Source: JANQIO01 sp043513815
Lineage (GTDB): Bacteria > Pseudomonadota > Gammaproteobacteria > Pseudomonadales > Halieaceae
Direction: 5' to 3'
Length of the DNA: 64,000 nt
Assembly (NCBI GenBank): GCA_043513815.1
Contig: CP121313.1
Coordinates: 4,216,001-4,280,000, forward strand
Shown here: positions 42,222 through 50,932 of the stretch, piece after piece
Layout of the letters: the number at the start of each line of letters is the position of its first letter
Numbering within the stretch: position 1 is the first letter of the stretch
The notes under the pieces: model-generated
What the model saw: only the letters and a program-made list of their open reading frames with translations
The model's database searches: none
Told to the model about the DNA's origin: nothing
Translations under genes and position numbers: made by a program

Positions 42222-43921
42222 TGACTTTCCCCGGCAGAGTCCTGCGCCTGCTCCTGCCAGCGCACCCAGGCCACCCGCGCGGGAATGCCCCTGGCCTGGA
42301 AAAAGCGCAGCCAGCGGCGCTGGTGCAGCTGCAGCGCATCGCCCGGTCCTTTTACTTCAATCAGGCAATAGCCCCGCTGCGGATCCAGGGCCAGCAGGTC
42401 CGGACAGCCATTGCGGTTGGCTTCGGGGTCGAACAACAGCCGCCGCCAGATGGCCAGCCAGTGTGCGCGCGGAATAATACCGAGGGCGGATTCCAGCAGC
42501 TCGCGTTCCAGCCCGCGCCAGCCCACCCAGACGTTGCTGACGCCCTGGTGACGGTCGAAGTTCGACAGCAGCAATTGCTTCAGATCACCGGCTTCCAGCA
42601 CAGCGAGGCGCCGGTCCACAGCGCTGCGCCGCGCCCCGTGAAAGTTGCGGCTGAACATATCCAGTGGCGCCGACTGGAAAGGGTGCACAAAGGCGCCCGG
42701 CACCGACATGAAGATCTCGTCCCAGAAGGCCAACCCAAAGCTGCCGTTGATCAGCAGGTTCTCCACATAGTGCACCTGCGCATAGTCCTGCGAGTAGTAG
42801 CGGGCCGCCGCCCGCTCTACCGGACACTCACGGGGCAGCTGCAGATGATCTTCCGCGAAGCGGTCTCGCGGACGCGGTGCCGCCGACTCGCCGAGTTTAC
42901 GTTTCAGGGTGGGAATCTGGCGGGCGGCAAAGTCCACTTCGTTCTCACTCCAGGGTGTTTCGCGGATGGCCTCACACAACGACAGGGCCTGTGGGTAGGC
43001 GCCGCGCGCTGACAGCAGACGCACATGGCGCTCCCGCGCTGGGGTTTGCTGGCTCTGGCTGTACAAGGCCTCGGCATCGGCCCGAGCGTCAATGCGTTCG
43101 AGCTGCCGCGCTACCCGGTTGCGCAAGCGGTCCCGCAGTGCGGCGCTGCGGGGGCCGGGGCTGTCGGCCCGCAGATGGCGGGCCACCGCCAGCACGGTGC
43201 CGGCATCGCCTGCCGTGACCGCCTGTTTATAGGCTGCCTTGATGGCATCCAGGGCCAGCACCTCTTCGATTTCTTGCCGACTTTCAAACAGCCTGTCGCT
43301 GCGGTTAAGCGGGTACGGGTGGTAGCGGGCGAGCCCCAGGTCAGTGAGTACAAACTCTGTCAGCGCCTGCCAGGTATTGCCGAAGAACAGCAGGCGCAAC
43401 ACGCTGACCTGGTCGCTGAAGGCGGCGCCCACCAGCCAGCTGTCATCCTCACGCCATGCGCGCCAGTGGTCCAGTGCCTGGGTCTCGGACCAGTGTGCAT
43501 TGATAGCGGCCACCAACTCGGTTTTGCGTGCCGGGACCGATGGCAGCAGCTCGCCGTAGATCGCCTCAAGCTCCGCTTTGCGGAGCAGCGCCTGCAGGCA
43601 CTCGACGGGCGGCTGCTCCTCCCGGTACAACAGGCCCTGAGCCAGGCCCTGGTCCAGGGCGCCGGACAGGTCCTCCAGCTCCGGGTAGCTGAGCTGTTCT
43701 CGGCGAAACAGCGGGCCGCGCCGCGACACCAAACGCACATAGAGACAGCGCACGTCCCTTGGGGCGGCCGCAAACCGCTGCAGGAAGTCGCACTCAGCCT
43801 CACTCAGCAGGTCGCCGTACTGGCGCTCAACCGTGTCACACAGACGCTGGAAGTTATCCAGATAATAGAAAGCAGAGAGCGCATGCGCCGGTTGACCGGA
43901 CACCTCGGCTTCTGCGTTCAT
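42218..43921 (-). CDS. FAN1-like VRR-NUC domain nuclease
   Basis: 567-residue protein resembling bacterial FAN1, a structure-selective nuclease acting on DNA interstrand crosslinks. The C-terminal VRR-NUC domain shows the PD-(D/E)XK pattern: PD at 507-508, Glu522 and Lys524 in LIEVKGPGD. The N-terminal two thirds are helical, with the YYLDNFQRLCDTV start and an AAARYYSQDYAQVHYVENL region matching FAN1 proteins. The ATG at 43921 overlaps the upstream EamA stop (ATGA), and its stop overlaps the helicase start, so all three genes are coupled. Confidence 0.88.
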   Translation of the reverse strand: MNAEAEVSGQPAHALSAFYYLDNFQRLCDTVERQYGDLLSEAECDFLQRFAAAPRDVRCLYVRLVSRRGPLFRREQLSYPELEDLSGALDQGLAQGLLYREEQPPVECLQALLRKAELEAIYGELLPSVPARKTELVAAINAHWSETQALDHWRAWREDDSWLVGAAFSDQVSVLRLLFFGNTWQALTEFVLTDLGLARYHPYPLNRSDRLFESRQEIEEVLALDAIKAAYKQAVTAGDAGTVLAVARHLRADSPGPRSAALRDRLRNRVARQLERIDARADAEALYSQSQQTPARERHVRLLSARGAYPQALSLCEAIRETPWSENEVDFAARQIPTLKRKLGESAAPRPRDRFAEDHLQLPRECPVERAAARYYSQDYAQVHYVENLLINGSFGLAFWDEIFMSVPGAFVHPFQSAPLDMFSRNFHGARRSAVDRRLAVLEAGDLKQLLLSNFDRHQGVSNVWVGWRGLERELLESALGIIPRAHWLAIWRRLLFDPEANRNGCPDLLALDPQRGYCLIEVKGPGDALQLHQRRWLRFFQARGIPARVAWVRWQEQAQDSAGESQ

Positions 43922-44805
43922 GGAGAAGCGGGTCTCTGCATTTGCTGGAACAGGGCGGCCGGCACGATCAGGCACAAACCCACCAGGGTAGCGGGGTGTA
44001 TCGCCTCACCGAGAATGAGCTGGATGAACACCAGCGACAGAAAGGGCGCCAGGAAAATCAGGTTTCCCACCAGGGCTACCCGGGTGGCGGTGCGCAGGGC
44101 CGTGGACCAGAGCAGGAATGTTACCCCCATCTCGAACAGCCCTACGTACGCAGCAGCGCCAAAGCCAGGCCAACCGGGCCAGTTGAGCTCCGAGAATAGC
44201 AGGCACAACAGTGCCGTCATGGGAATGGCCAACAGGAAGTTCAGACACAGGGCGAGGGTTCCATCGCGCGGATTGCGCGCGCTGAAAATCCAGTAGAAGG
44301 CCCACAACAAGGTACTGAACAGCGCCAACCCCACTCCTCCCAGGCTATCGAATTGCAATCCCAGCAGGTCGCCGCGAGTGGCAATGACCAACGCACCCAG
44401 GTAGCCACCAGCGGCAGCCACCGCATCGCGGCCCTTGAGGGGCTGGCCGAGCAGGGGAACGGCCAACAGCGACAGGGTAATGGCCCAGGTGTAGTTGATC
44501 GCCTGTGCCTGCTGCGCCGGCAGCAGGTCGTAAGCCGTCAGCAGCACCACGTAATAGAAACACGGATTGAGTGCCGCCATGCCCAGGTAGTAGCCGGGGT
44601 GGCTGCGCAATTCCCCGGCCAGCTTGCCCAGCTCGCCGCGCAGGGCCACGGCAGCCAGCAACACGGTGGCCGAGAACAGGCTGGCAAAGAACAGAAGCTG
44701 GAAGACGTCCAGGTAGCGCAGTGCCACCTTGAAGGCGGTGGCCACCGTGGACCAGAAAAAGACCGCGGAGAGGCCGAGCAGCAGTGCGCGTCGGTCGGGG
44801 TGCAT
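43918..44805 (-). CDS. EamA/DMT-family transporter
   Basis: 295-residue inner-membrane protein with about ten hydrophobic helices in two EamA repeats; the second repeat ends with LILGEAIHPATLVGLCLIV, typical of the family. It likely exports metabolites or amino acids; substrate unknown. The ATG at 44805 (MHPDRRALLLG) is preferred to an in-frame start further upstream, which adds an Arg-rich, non-conserved leader. Coupled to the FAN1-like gene by ATGA. Confidence 0.85.
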   Translation of the reverse strand: MHPDRRALLLGLSAVFFWSTVATAFKVALRYLDVFQLLFFASLFSATVLLAAVALRGELGKLAGELRSHPGYYLGMAALNPCFYYVVLLTAYDLLPAQQAQAINYTWAITLSLLAVPLLGQPLKGRDAVAAAGGYLGALVIATRGDLLGLQFDSLGGVGLALFSTLLWAFYWIFSARNPRDGTLALCLNFLLAIPMTALLCLLFSELNWPGWPGFGAAAYVGLFEMGVTFLLWSTALRTATRVALVGNLIFLAPFLSLVFIQLILGEAIHPATLVGLCLIVPAALFQQMQRPASP

Positions 44806-45030
44806 GCAGAAATCAGCCTGCGCGGAGTAACGCCGCAACGATCCGGCAGCGGCTGTTGCGAGCGGGCAGAATCGGCGGCCGGAAAGTGGGTGCAGTGCTG
44901 GTAACGGGGCCAAGCATGGCGAGAAAGTACCGAGAATTACAAGCCGAACCAGTGTACTGCATGGCCCGGGGCTGTACCATTGCGCAAAACTCAGGCAAGC
45001 TCCGATTGCGATTTTTCAAAGACCTGGCGC

Positions 45031-46500
45031 GTGAATTCCCCGATTAGACCTCTTACACCTGGCCTGGCTTTAGCCCCTGTAGCACTGGTCATCTTCATGC
45101 TCGGCTTGTCCGTCTACCTGTACGGTGCCGACTCTTCCTACGGCGCCAACCAGATTGCGCTGCTGCTGGGCGCCGGCGCTGTCGGCCTGGTAGGCGTGCG
45201 GCTCGGCTATAGCTGGCGCGAGATCGAGGAGGGTCTGGTGGATGGAATCGCCATGACCCTGGTGCCGATGTTGATCCTGATGTCGGTAGGCATGCTGATT
45301 GGCGCGCTGATTCTCGCCGGTACTATCCCGGCACTGATTTACTATGGCGTGCAGGTGCTCTCTCCTGACATTTTCTACGCCGCCTGCGCCATCATTTGCG
45401 CGGTGGTAGCTGTCAGTATCGGTTCATCCTGGACGGTGGCGGGCACCATGGGCATCGGCCTGATGGCCATCGCCGCCAGCTTCAACCTGTCGCCGGCCAT
45501 TACCGCCGGCGCGATCGTCTCCGGCGCCTACTTCGGTGACAAGATGTCGCCGCTCAGCGACACCACCAACCTGGCGGCTGCGACCGCGGGTGTGGACCTG
45601 TTCGAACACATCCTCCACATGCTTTGGACTACGGTTCCCAGCTTTATCGTGGCGCTGGTCGTGTTCATTTTCCTTAGCGGCGGCGATGCTGCCGAGCCGG
45701 AGCAGATCGCCCACCTGCGTGACAGTATTTCCGTGCAGTTCAACATGGGCCTGCACATGTTGTTACCGCTATTGCTCATGCTGTTCTTGGTGTGGCGTCG
45801 CGTGCCTGCGCTACCGGCGATCCTGACGACCTCGGTATTCGGCGTGCTCTTCGCCATGGTTTTCCAGCCCGACGCGGTGCTGAGACTGGCAGGCCCCAGC
45901 GAGCGGCTTGGCGAAGGCGTGCTGATGGTAAAGGGAGTCTGGATCAGCCTATTTGACGGCTATCTGTCAGACAGTGGCAACGTGTTCATGGACAAACTGC
46001 TGTCCAAGGGTGGCATGCTGAGCATGCTCAACACCATTTCCCTGATCATCAGCGCCATGGCCTTCGGCGGCACGCTGCAAAAGGTCGGCATTCTGCAGTA
46101 CATGGTGGACGCAGCACTCAAACGCGCCAAGACCAACGGCGGCCTGATCGCCACCACCGTGGCCACCTGTACCGCCACCAACCTGGCCGCCGCTGACCAG
46201 TTCATTGCCATCACCTTGCCGGGTGGCATGTACCGGGACGAGTTTGAGCGCCGCGGCCTGTCGCGACTCAACCTGTCGCGCACCCTTGAGGACTCCGCCA
46301 CGTTGACCTCGGCGCTGATTCCCTGGAACACCTGCGGCGCCTACATGGCCGCCACTCTCGGGGTGGCCACATTGACCTACGCGCCGTTCGCTATCTTCAA
46401 CATCGTCTGCCCCATTATCGCGGTCTTCTATGGCTACTGGAACGTAGGTCAGAAGCCTCTGGAAACGCTCAAGGGCGAACCAGAAGCTGCAACTGGCTAA
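45031..46500 (+). CDS. Na+/H+ antiporter, NhaC family
   Basis: About 489-residue polytopic membrane protein of the NhaC/ArsB-type ion transporter superfamily. Around twelve helices are visible, with the NhaC-typical SGAYFGDKMSPLSDTTNLAA (about residues 168-187) and CTATNLAAADQFIAITLPG in the second half. It likely exchanges sodium for protons, fitting a marine lifestyle. A GTG start at 45031 is chosen; a TTG at 44980 is possible but adds a non-hydrophobic leader. Its TAA stop overlaps the next ATG (TAATG). Confidence 0.85.
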   Translation: MNSPIRPLTPGLALAPVALVIFMLGLSVYLYGADSSYGANQIALLLGAGAVGLVGVRLGYSWREIEEGLVDGIAMTLVPMLILMSVGMLIGALILAGTIPALIYYGVQVLSPDIFYAACAIICAVVAVSIGSSWTVAGTMGIGLMAIAASFNLSPAITAGAIVSGAYFGDKMSPLSDTTNLAAATAGVDLFEHILHMLWTTVPSFIVALVVFIFLSGGDAAEPEQIAHLRDSISVQFNMGLHMLLPLLLMLFLVWRRVPALPAILTTSVFGVLFAMVFQPDAVLRLAGPSERLGEGVLMVKGVWISLFDGYLSDSGNVFMDKLLSKGGMLSMLNTISLIISAMAFGGTLQKVGILQYMVDAALKRAKTNGGLIATTVATCTATNLAAADQFIAITLPGGMYRDEFERRGLSRLNLSRTLEDSATLTSALIPWNTCGAYMAATLGVATLTYAPFAIFNIVCPIIAVFYGYWNVGQKPLETLKGEPEAATG

Positions 46501-46937
46501 TGGACTGGGATCTGCCCCAGCCGCACACCCTCGCGGTAGAAGTCGCCGCGCAGCATATCGACGGGCTGCGCCACACCAACAACGCGGTCTACGTCACCTG
46601 GTGTGAACAGGTGGCCTGGGACCACTCCATCAAGCTGGGCCTGGACCTGGCCGCCTATCAGCGGCTCAACCGCGCCATGGTGATCACCCGCAGCGAATTC
46701 GACTACCTGAAGCCCTCCCACCTGTGTGACGCCCTGGTGGCGGCGACCTGGATCGTTGAATGGGACCGCAAGCTGACCATGCAGCGCCGCTTTCAGGTCG
46801 TGCGGCCAGCCGATGGCATGACCGTGCTGCGCGCACGCATGCAATTCGCCTGCGTGGACCTCGAAACCGGCAAACCCCGGCGCCTGCCGCCGGAATTCAT
46901 CGAAGGCTACGGCCCCGCCGTCACCCCCGCAAATTAA
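46500..46937 (+). CDS. Acyl-CoA thioesterase, hotdog fold (YbgC/4HBT-like)
   Basis: 145-residue single hotdog domain. The start VEVAAQHIDGLRHTNNAVYVTWCEQVAWDH carries the His/Asp-type active-site region of 4-hydroxybenzoyl-CoA thioesterase relatives (core HIDGLRHTNNAVY). Its start is coupled to the NhaC gene by one-base overlap, although no functional link is obvious. Its stop codon falls inside the left arm of the inverted repeat 46937-47016. Confidence 0.82.
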   Translation: MDWDLPQPHTLAVEVAAQHIDGLRHTNNAVYVTWCEQVAWDHSIKLGLDLAAYQRLNRAMVITRSEFDYLKPSHLCDALVAATWIVEWDRKLTMQRRFQVVRPADGMTVLRARMQFACVDLETGKPRRLPPEFIEGYGPAVTPAN

Positions 46938-47016
46938 TCGGGGACAGACCACGTTTCTGAGCGTTTCTGCCGGCCTGGAACACCCAATTGGGTCAAAAAC
47001 GTGGTCTGCCCCCAAT
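46937..47016. repeat. 80-bp element with 24-bp imperfect terminal inverted repeats
   Basis: The left arm (46937-46960) and the reverse complement of the right arm (46993-47016) match at 21 of 24 positions; the shared core is CAGACCACGTTT. A 32-nt centre separates them. It fills the space between the convergent thioesterase and epmA genes. It resembles small non-autonomous palindromic elements of the REP/MITE kind; it could also end transcription from both sides. Confidence 0.75.
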
Positions 47017-47029
47017 TTGTGTTTTGGGG

Positions 47030-47965
47030 TCAGGCGTGTGACCAGTCGAAGCTCACTACCTGGTCGAGGCGTTGGACGCCGAGCTTCAGCATCAACAGGC
47101 GATCGAGGCCCAGAGCGACGCCCGAGCACGCTGGCAGGCCTGCCTCCATCGCCGCCAGCAGACGTTCATCCATTGGCCGCTCGGCCTCACCCCGCGCCGA
47201 CAGGATACGGTTGTCTGCCTCGAAGCGAGCGCGCTGTTCGGCGGCGTCTGTCAGCTCAAAATAACCATTGGCAAGCTCCAGCCCGTCCACATAAAGCTCG
47301 AAGCGCTCGGCCACCACCTGGTCATTGTCCTCCCGCAGCCGGGCCAGCGCCGCCTGGGACGCCGGGTAGTCATGCACAAATACCCTCCCCTTCAGCTCCG
47401 GTTCAACCAGGTGAGTGAGCAGCAGGTCCAGCCAGGTGTCCCGCGTCTCCGACCCACCTCCGTAGTCCAGCCGACGGCGAGCCAGCGCCTCCAGGTCATC
47501 GCTATTGGCGTCGAAAGGGTCGATATCCAGGTGGCGCTGGAACAGTTCACGATAGGTGATGACTTCCACCGGCGCCGCACCCAGAAACGCTTGCACCAGC
47601 TCTGCCACCTCCGCTATCAGTTCGGCCAGTGAAAAGCCGGGGCGATACCACTCCAGCAGGGTAAATTCCGGGTTGTGGCGGGCGCCAGCCTCGCCGCCGC
47701 GAAATGCCTTGCAGACCTGGTAAATCGGTCCGCTGCCTGCCGCCAGCAGGCGCTTCATGGAGTATTCCGGAGAGGTCTGCAGCCATCGCGGGCCGGCGGA
47801 ATCCGCACAGATCAGCGGATCTATCGCCGGGTCAGTGACGGTGCTGCTGCACAGCAGCGGGGTTTCGACTTCGAGTACGCTGCGGGCGTCAAAGAAGGCC
47901 CGCAGGGTTTTGAGGAGTTCAGCGCGGGCCGCAAGGGCGCGCGCCAGTGAACCGCCAGGAATCAG
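47030..47965 (-). CDS. epmA: Elongation factor P beta-lysyltransferase EpmA, non-canonical start
   Basis: About 310-residue class II LysRS-like enzyme that attaches beta-lysine to Lys34 of EF-P. Motif 1 region is SVLEVETPLL, motif 2 is FRGGEAGARHNPEFTLLEWYR and motif 3 is GVALGLDRLLML. Homology extends upstream of the first ATG (47758) by about 65 residues, through LAARAELLKTLRAFFDARSV, so that ATG is not the start. No ATG, GTG or TTG exists in frame between 47758 and the in-frame stop at 48077. The only sensible starts are CTG 47965 (CTGA overlap with the efp stop) or ATT 47962 (TGATT overlap). Expression probably depends on coupling to efp. Confidence 0.87.
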   Translation of the reverse strand: MIPGGSLARALAARAELLKTLRAFFDARSVLEVETPLLCSSTVTDPAIDPLICADSAGPRWLQTSPEYSMKRLLAAGSGPIYQVCKAFRGGEAGARHNPEFTLLEWYRPGFSLAELIAEVAELVQAFLGAAPVEVITYRELFQRHLDIDPFDANSDDLEALARRRLDYGGGSETRDTWLDLLLTHLVEPELKGRVFVHDYPASQAALARLREDNDQVVAERFELYVDGLELANGYFELTDAAEQRARFEADNRILSARGEAERPMDERLLAAMEAGLPACSGVALGLDRLLMLKLGVQRLDQVVSFDWSHA

Positions 47966-48531
47966 GACTTGCCGCGACCGACGTATTCGCCGGAACGGGT
48001 GTCGATGCGAATGATCTCTCCCTGGCTCAGGAACAAAGGCACCTTGACCACGGCACCGGTGCTCAGGGTCGCTGGCTTACTGCCGCCGGAGGCCGTGTCG
48101 CCCTTGAGGCCCGGGTCGGTCTCGACGATTTCCAGCTCCACGAAGTTGGCGGCCACAACCGCCAGCGGCGAGTCGTTATACAGGGTGACTTCACATCGGT
48201 CCTGCTCCTTGAGCCATTGCGCAGCGTCTCCCACCGCGGCCTTGTCGGCCTGGTACTGCTCGTAGGTGTCCGGCTCCATGAAGTGCCAGAACTCGCCGTC
48301 GTTATACAGATACTCCATGGTGCGATCCATGACGTCTGCCGCTTCGAGGCTCTCGCCGGACTTGAAGGTACGTTCCCATACCCGCCCGCTCTTGAGATTC
48401 CGCAGCCTGACACGGTTGAAGGCCTGGCCTTTGCCGGGTTTTACAAATTCGTTCTCGATGATGCTGCAGGGATCACCGTCCAGCATGACCTTGAGGCCGG
48501 AGCGAAATTCATTGGTGGAGTAACTAGCCAT
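47962..48531 (-). CDS. efp: Translation elongation factor P
   Basis: 189-residue three-domain tRNA-mimic that relieves ribosome stalling at polyproline. The domain I loop has VKPGKGQ with lysine exactly at position 34, the residue modified by EpmA/EpmB. C-terminal OB domains run through GEYVGRGKS. AAGGG lies 5 nt before the ATG. The modifier gene epmA follows and overlaps its stop; epmB is not in this window. Confidence 0.97.
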   Translation of the reverse strand: MASYSTNEFRSGLKVMLDGDPCSIIENEFVKPGKGQAFNRVRLRNLKSGRVWERTFKSGESLEAADVMDRTMEYLYNDGEFWHFMEPDTYEQYQADKAAVGDAAQWLKEQDRCEVTLYNDSPLAVVAANFVELEIVETDPGLKGDTASGGSKPATLSTGAVVKVPLFLSQGEIIRIDTRSGEYVGRGKS

Positions 48532-49082
48532 AAGCCCTTGTGTTCCTGTGTGAGTGTCCCCGGCATGAGTTTCCGGAGCGTTCTGCCGCGTAAAAAAAGG
48601 CCGCTATCATACCGCGAAGCGCGCCGCTATGGCAGTCCATGGACCCTCCGCACCCCTTGTAATCCGTGGCCATGGCGAGGGGGTGTCTGAGGCGCGTGAA
48701 ACGCAACTATGTCTCTGGACAGGCCACGGCAATGGTGATTCACTGTCATCATTGCCTGCAGGGTGGGGATTCTTGTGGGCAAAAGGCCGATTACGCCACC
48801 CGGGCGCCTGATCAGTGCTATTATTATGCGCTCGAGCGGCAGATTTCACCGAACGGCAACACTTGCGTCATCTGCCTGTAGCCAGAATTTGTGCTGCCTG
48901 CCAGGGAACTGGCAAATAGCGCTGGACGGCGATACGTCGGAAACGGTCCGTGTTGCTGGGCACAGCCTCTGGCACACACTCGGAATGCCGCGCGGCGCAT
49001 GGAATGAAAAGTGTACCTAAAACATAGACTTAGGTAACATTGTGCATCGGCAAAAAAAGATTAATAAGGCAGAGCCCGTGCT
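48532..49082. other. 551-nt intergenic region between efp and the PilZ-like gene
   Basis: No gene is convincingly supported. A short cysteine-containing reading frame (48666-48881, plus) is noted but has no recognisable ribosome-binding site or family. A TACCTAA-N9-TTAGGTA inverted repeat occupies 49014-49036, about 50 nt before the next start codon, and is a candidate operator. The efp promoter must lie near 48540-48650 on the minus strand, but no clear boxes were found. Confidence 0.45.
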
Positions 49083-50876
49083 ATGAGCAAAAACGAGCCA
49101 ATCAAACTGCGTATACCCCGGCAGGACCTGTCGGAGTTCGTCCTGTTTGGCTTGACGGCTAACCAGGCCGCCAACTGGGCAGAAAGCCTGCCCATGGCCA
49201 ACCCGGCGCAGGTAGCACAGCAGCTTCGCAGTGCCATCAGCGACCTGAATCGCGTCGATATGCGCCCGGACATTCGCTTTGAAATTCTCGAGGCCCTGCG
49301 CCCGGTTACCCATACCGCCCTGTCGACGCTTTCCAAGTTCTACCTGAACCAGCCCATCGTCCTGCCCGACGAGCCGCGCAAGGCCGCCAAACTGGCCCAG
49401 AGTCTCTATGAGCTGGTGACAACGGCCTATACGATCGTCGGCATCCAGACCATTCAGCGCCGCCAGCAGATCTCTGGTGCCAACCCCGCCAAACTGGTTT
49501 GCATGGCCCTGCACCGGGCAATTACTTCAGCCAGCATGAAGCTGCTGGTGTCTTACCAGCTCTACCAGCCAGTAGAAATCAATGCCTGGATGGAACTGCA
49601 TCAACTGTTTCTGCTGGCAGAGCGCCAAAAGCTCTCCAGCCAGCTGGTCGTCGACAGTATCGCCGGCGATGGCAGCATTACCGATACCTACCTGCGTGCC
49701 TTGATGCTGGGCAGCTGCAAGCCAAATCAATTGCGCCAGCGCGACCTGGCCGGGGTGTTCAAGGGCCTGCGTGAATGGGTGGAGCACATCGAACTGACGG
49801 TGCCGGACGAGCGCACCGACGGCCTGTTCCTGGTGGACTTTGCCAGCGACCACCCGCCGATCTACGCCTCACTGTACAGCGAGATTCCCGGCGACAACTG
49901 CCGCCTGATCAATACCGACAAACTGGTCGACTTCCTGCAAAACCTGCGGATGGACACCGGCGAACAGTCAATCGTGTTCGACAAGGACACGGTGGTATCG
50001 CCCAATGTCATGGACCATGTGATTACCGCCTGGGGCGTAATGAGCAAGCGCAACTTCGCGCGCGCACCGGGCCAGGAAAAACTGTGGATCTCGGTAGGGC
50101 TCAGCAATACCCACTTTTACGTCAGCGGCGGCATCAACTTCGAGTCGCTGGTATCTTCCTCTTACGCACATATCATCGATCAGGAAATCGATTCATCGCC
50201 CACAGGTGACGACGCGGTAAAGGAAAAAGAGCTCTGGGATCGGGTGTTTGACAGCGCTGGTCGTGACGACAGCCTGGCCCTGGAAGAACTGGAGTTCCAT
50301 ATCCGCGAAGCGGACATGGACAGCAACATCAACAGCAAGGAACGCCACCCCGTGTTCCCGGTACGGATGGCCAACGTCAGCCCGGGCGGCTATTGCCTCG
50401 AGTGGTCTGCGGACATTCCCAGCCACATCAAGACCGGTGACGTGATTGCGGTGCGCGAAGTGGACAACAGCGCCTGGAGTATCGCGGTCATTCGCTGGGT
50501 CAGCCAGCTCAAGGACCAGACTACCCTGCTGGGTGTTGAGCTACTGAGCCCTCGAGCCACCCCCTATGGTGCTCGCGTACAGCATAAGACCGGCGAAGAC
50601 GGCGACCTGATGCGGGCCCTGCTGTTACCCGAGATCAAGCTGGTGGGCCAGCCCAATACGCTGGTCACGCCTCGGGTCGGCTTCAAGGAGCGTCAGAAGG
50701 TGACGCTGATTCGCGGCGGAACCGAGTCTTATATCCAGCTCTTCAAGAAGGTGTCTTCCACTGCCGCCTACAACCAGTTCGAGTTCCGCTACATCCAGCA
50801 GCTCGACGAAGTCGCCGCCCGCGACCGTGCAGACGTGGTGGACACCAAGTTCAGCTCAATCTGGTCTGAAATCTAA
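49083..50876 (+). CDS. Conserved protein with C-terminal PilZ-like region
   Basis: 597-residue soluble protein resembling the conserved hypothetical encoded near fimX and serB in Pseudomonas. The N-terminal ~350 residues are mostly helical with no known domain. Around residues 420-520 a beta-rich segment contains NVSPGGYCLEW, which fits the (D/N)xSxxG half of the PilZ c-di-GMP-binding signature; a clear RxxxR half is not apparent. It could be a degenerate c-di-GMP receptor or a structural PilZ. AAGGCAG lies upstream of the ATG. It stands alone, in the opposite direction to serB. Confidence 0.7.
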   Translation: MSKNEPIKLRIPRQDLSEFVLFGLTANQAANWAESLPMANPAQVAQQLRSAISDLNRVDMRPDIRFEILEALRPVTHTALSTLSKFYLNQPIVLPDEPRKAAKLAQSLYELVTTAYTIVGIQTIQRRQQISGANPAKLVCMALHRAITSASMKLLVSYQLYQPVEINAWMELHQLFLLAERQKLSSQLVVDSIAGDGSITDTYLRALMLGSCKPNQLRQRDLAGVFKGLREWVEHIELTVPDERTDGLFLVDFASDHPPIYASLYSEIPGDNCRLINTDKLVDFLQNLRMDTGEQSIVFDKDTVVSPNVMDHVITAWGVMSKRNFARAPGQEKLWISVGLSNTHFYVSGGINFESLVSSSYAHIIDQEIDSSPTGDDAVKEKELWDRVFDSAGRDDSLALEELEFHIREADMDSNINSKERHPVFPVRMANVSPGGYCLEWSADIPSHIKTGDVIAVREVDNSAWSIAVIRWVSQLKDQTTLLGVELLSPRATPYGARVQHKTGEDGDLMRALLLPEIKLVGQPNTLVTPRVGFKERQKVTLIRGGTESYIQLFKKVSSTAAYNQFEFRYIQQLDEVAARDRADVVDTKFSSIWSEI

Positions 50877-50883
50877 ATCCCCT

Positions 50884-50923
50884 CAACGGCGGCCCCGGAT
50901 CAGGGTCCAGCCGTTGCCGGGGC
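50884..50923. repeat. Two interleaved inverted repeats after the PilZ-like gene
   Basis: CAACGGC (50884-50890) pairs with GCCGTTG (50910-50916), and GGCCCCGG (50891-50898) pairs with CCGGGGC (50917-50923). The arms come in the order A, B, A', B', which allows two alternative hairpins or a pseudoknot. It begins 8 nt after the stop codon; termination is possible but there is no T-tract. Confidence 0.5.
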
Positions 50924-50932
50924 TCTGGTTCA

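Noticed and set aside
43025..44296. 423-codon plus-strand frame across the FAN1-like and EamA genes
   Set aside because: It spans two genes that are clearly coded on the minus strand and shows no domain.
48666..48881. Small cysteine-rich frame after efp
   Set aside because: It contains CHHC- and CVIC-like pairs that suggest a metal-binding peptide, but there is no ribosome-binding site, no known family, and overlapping frames are equally open.
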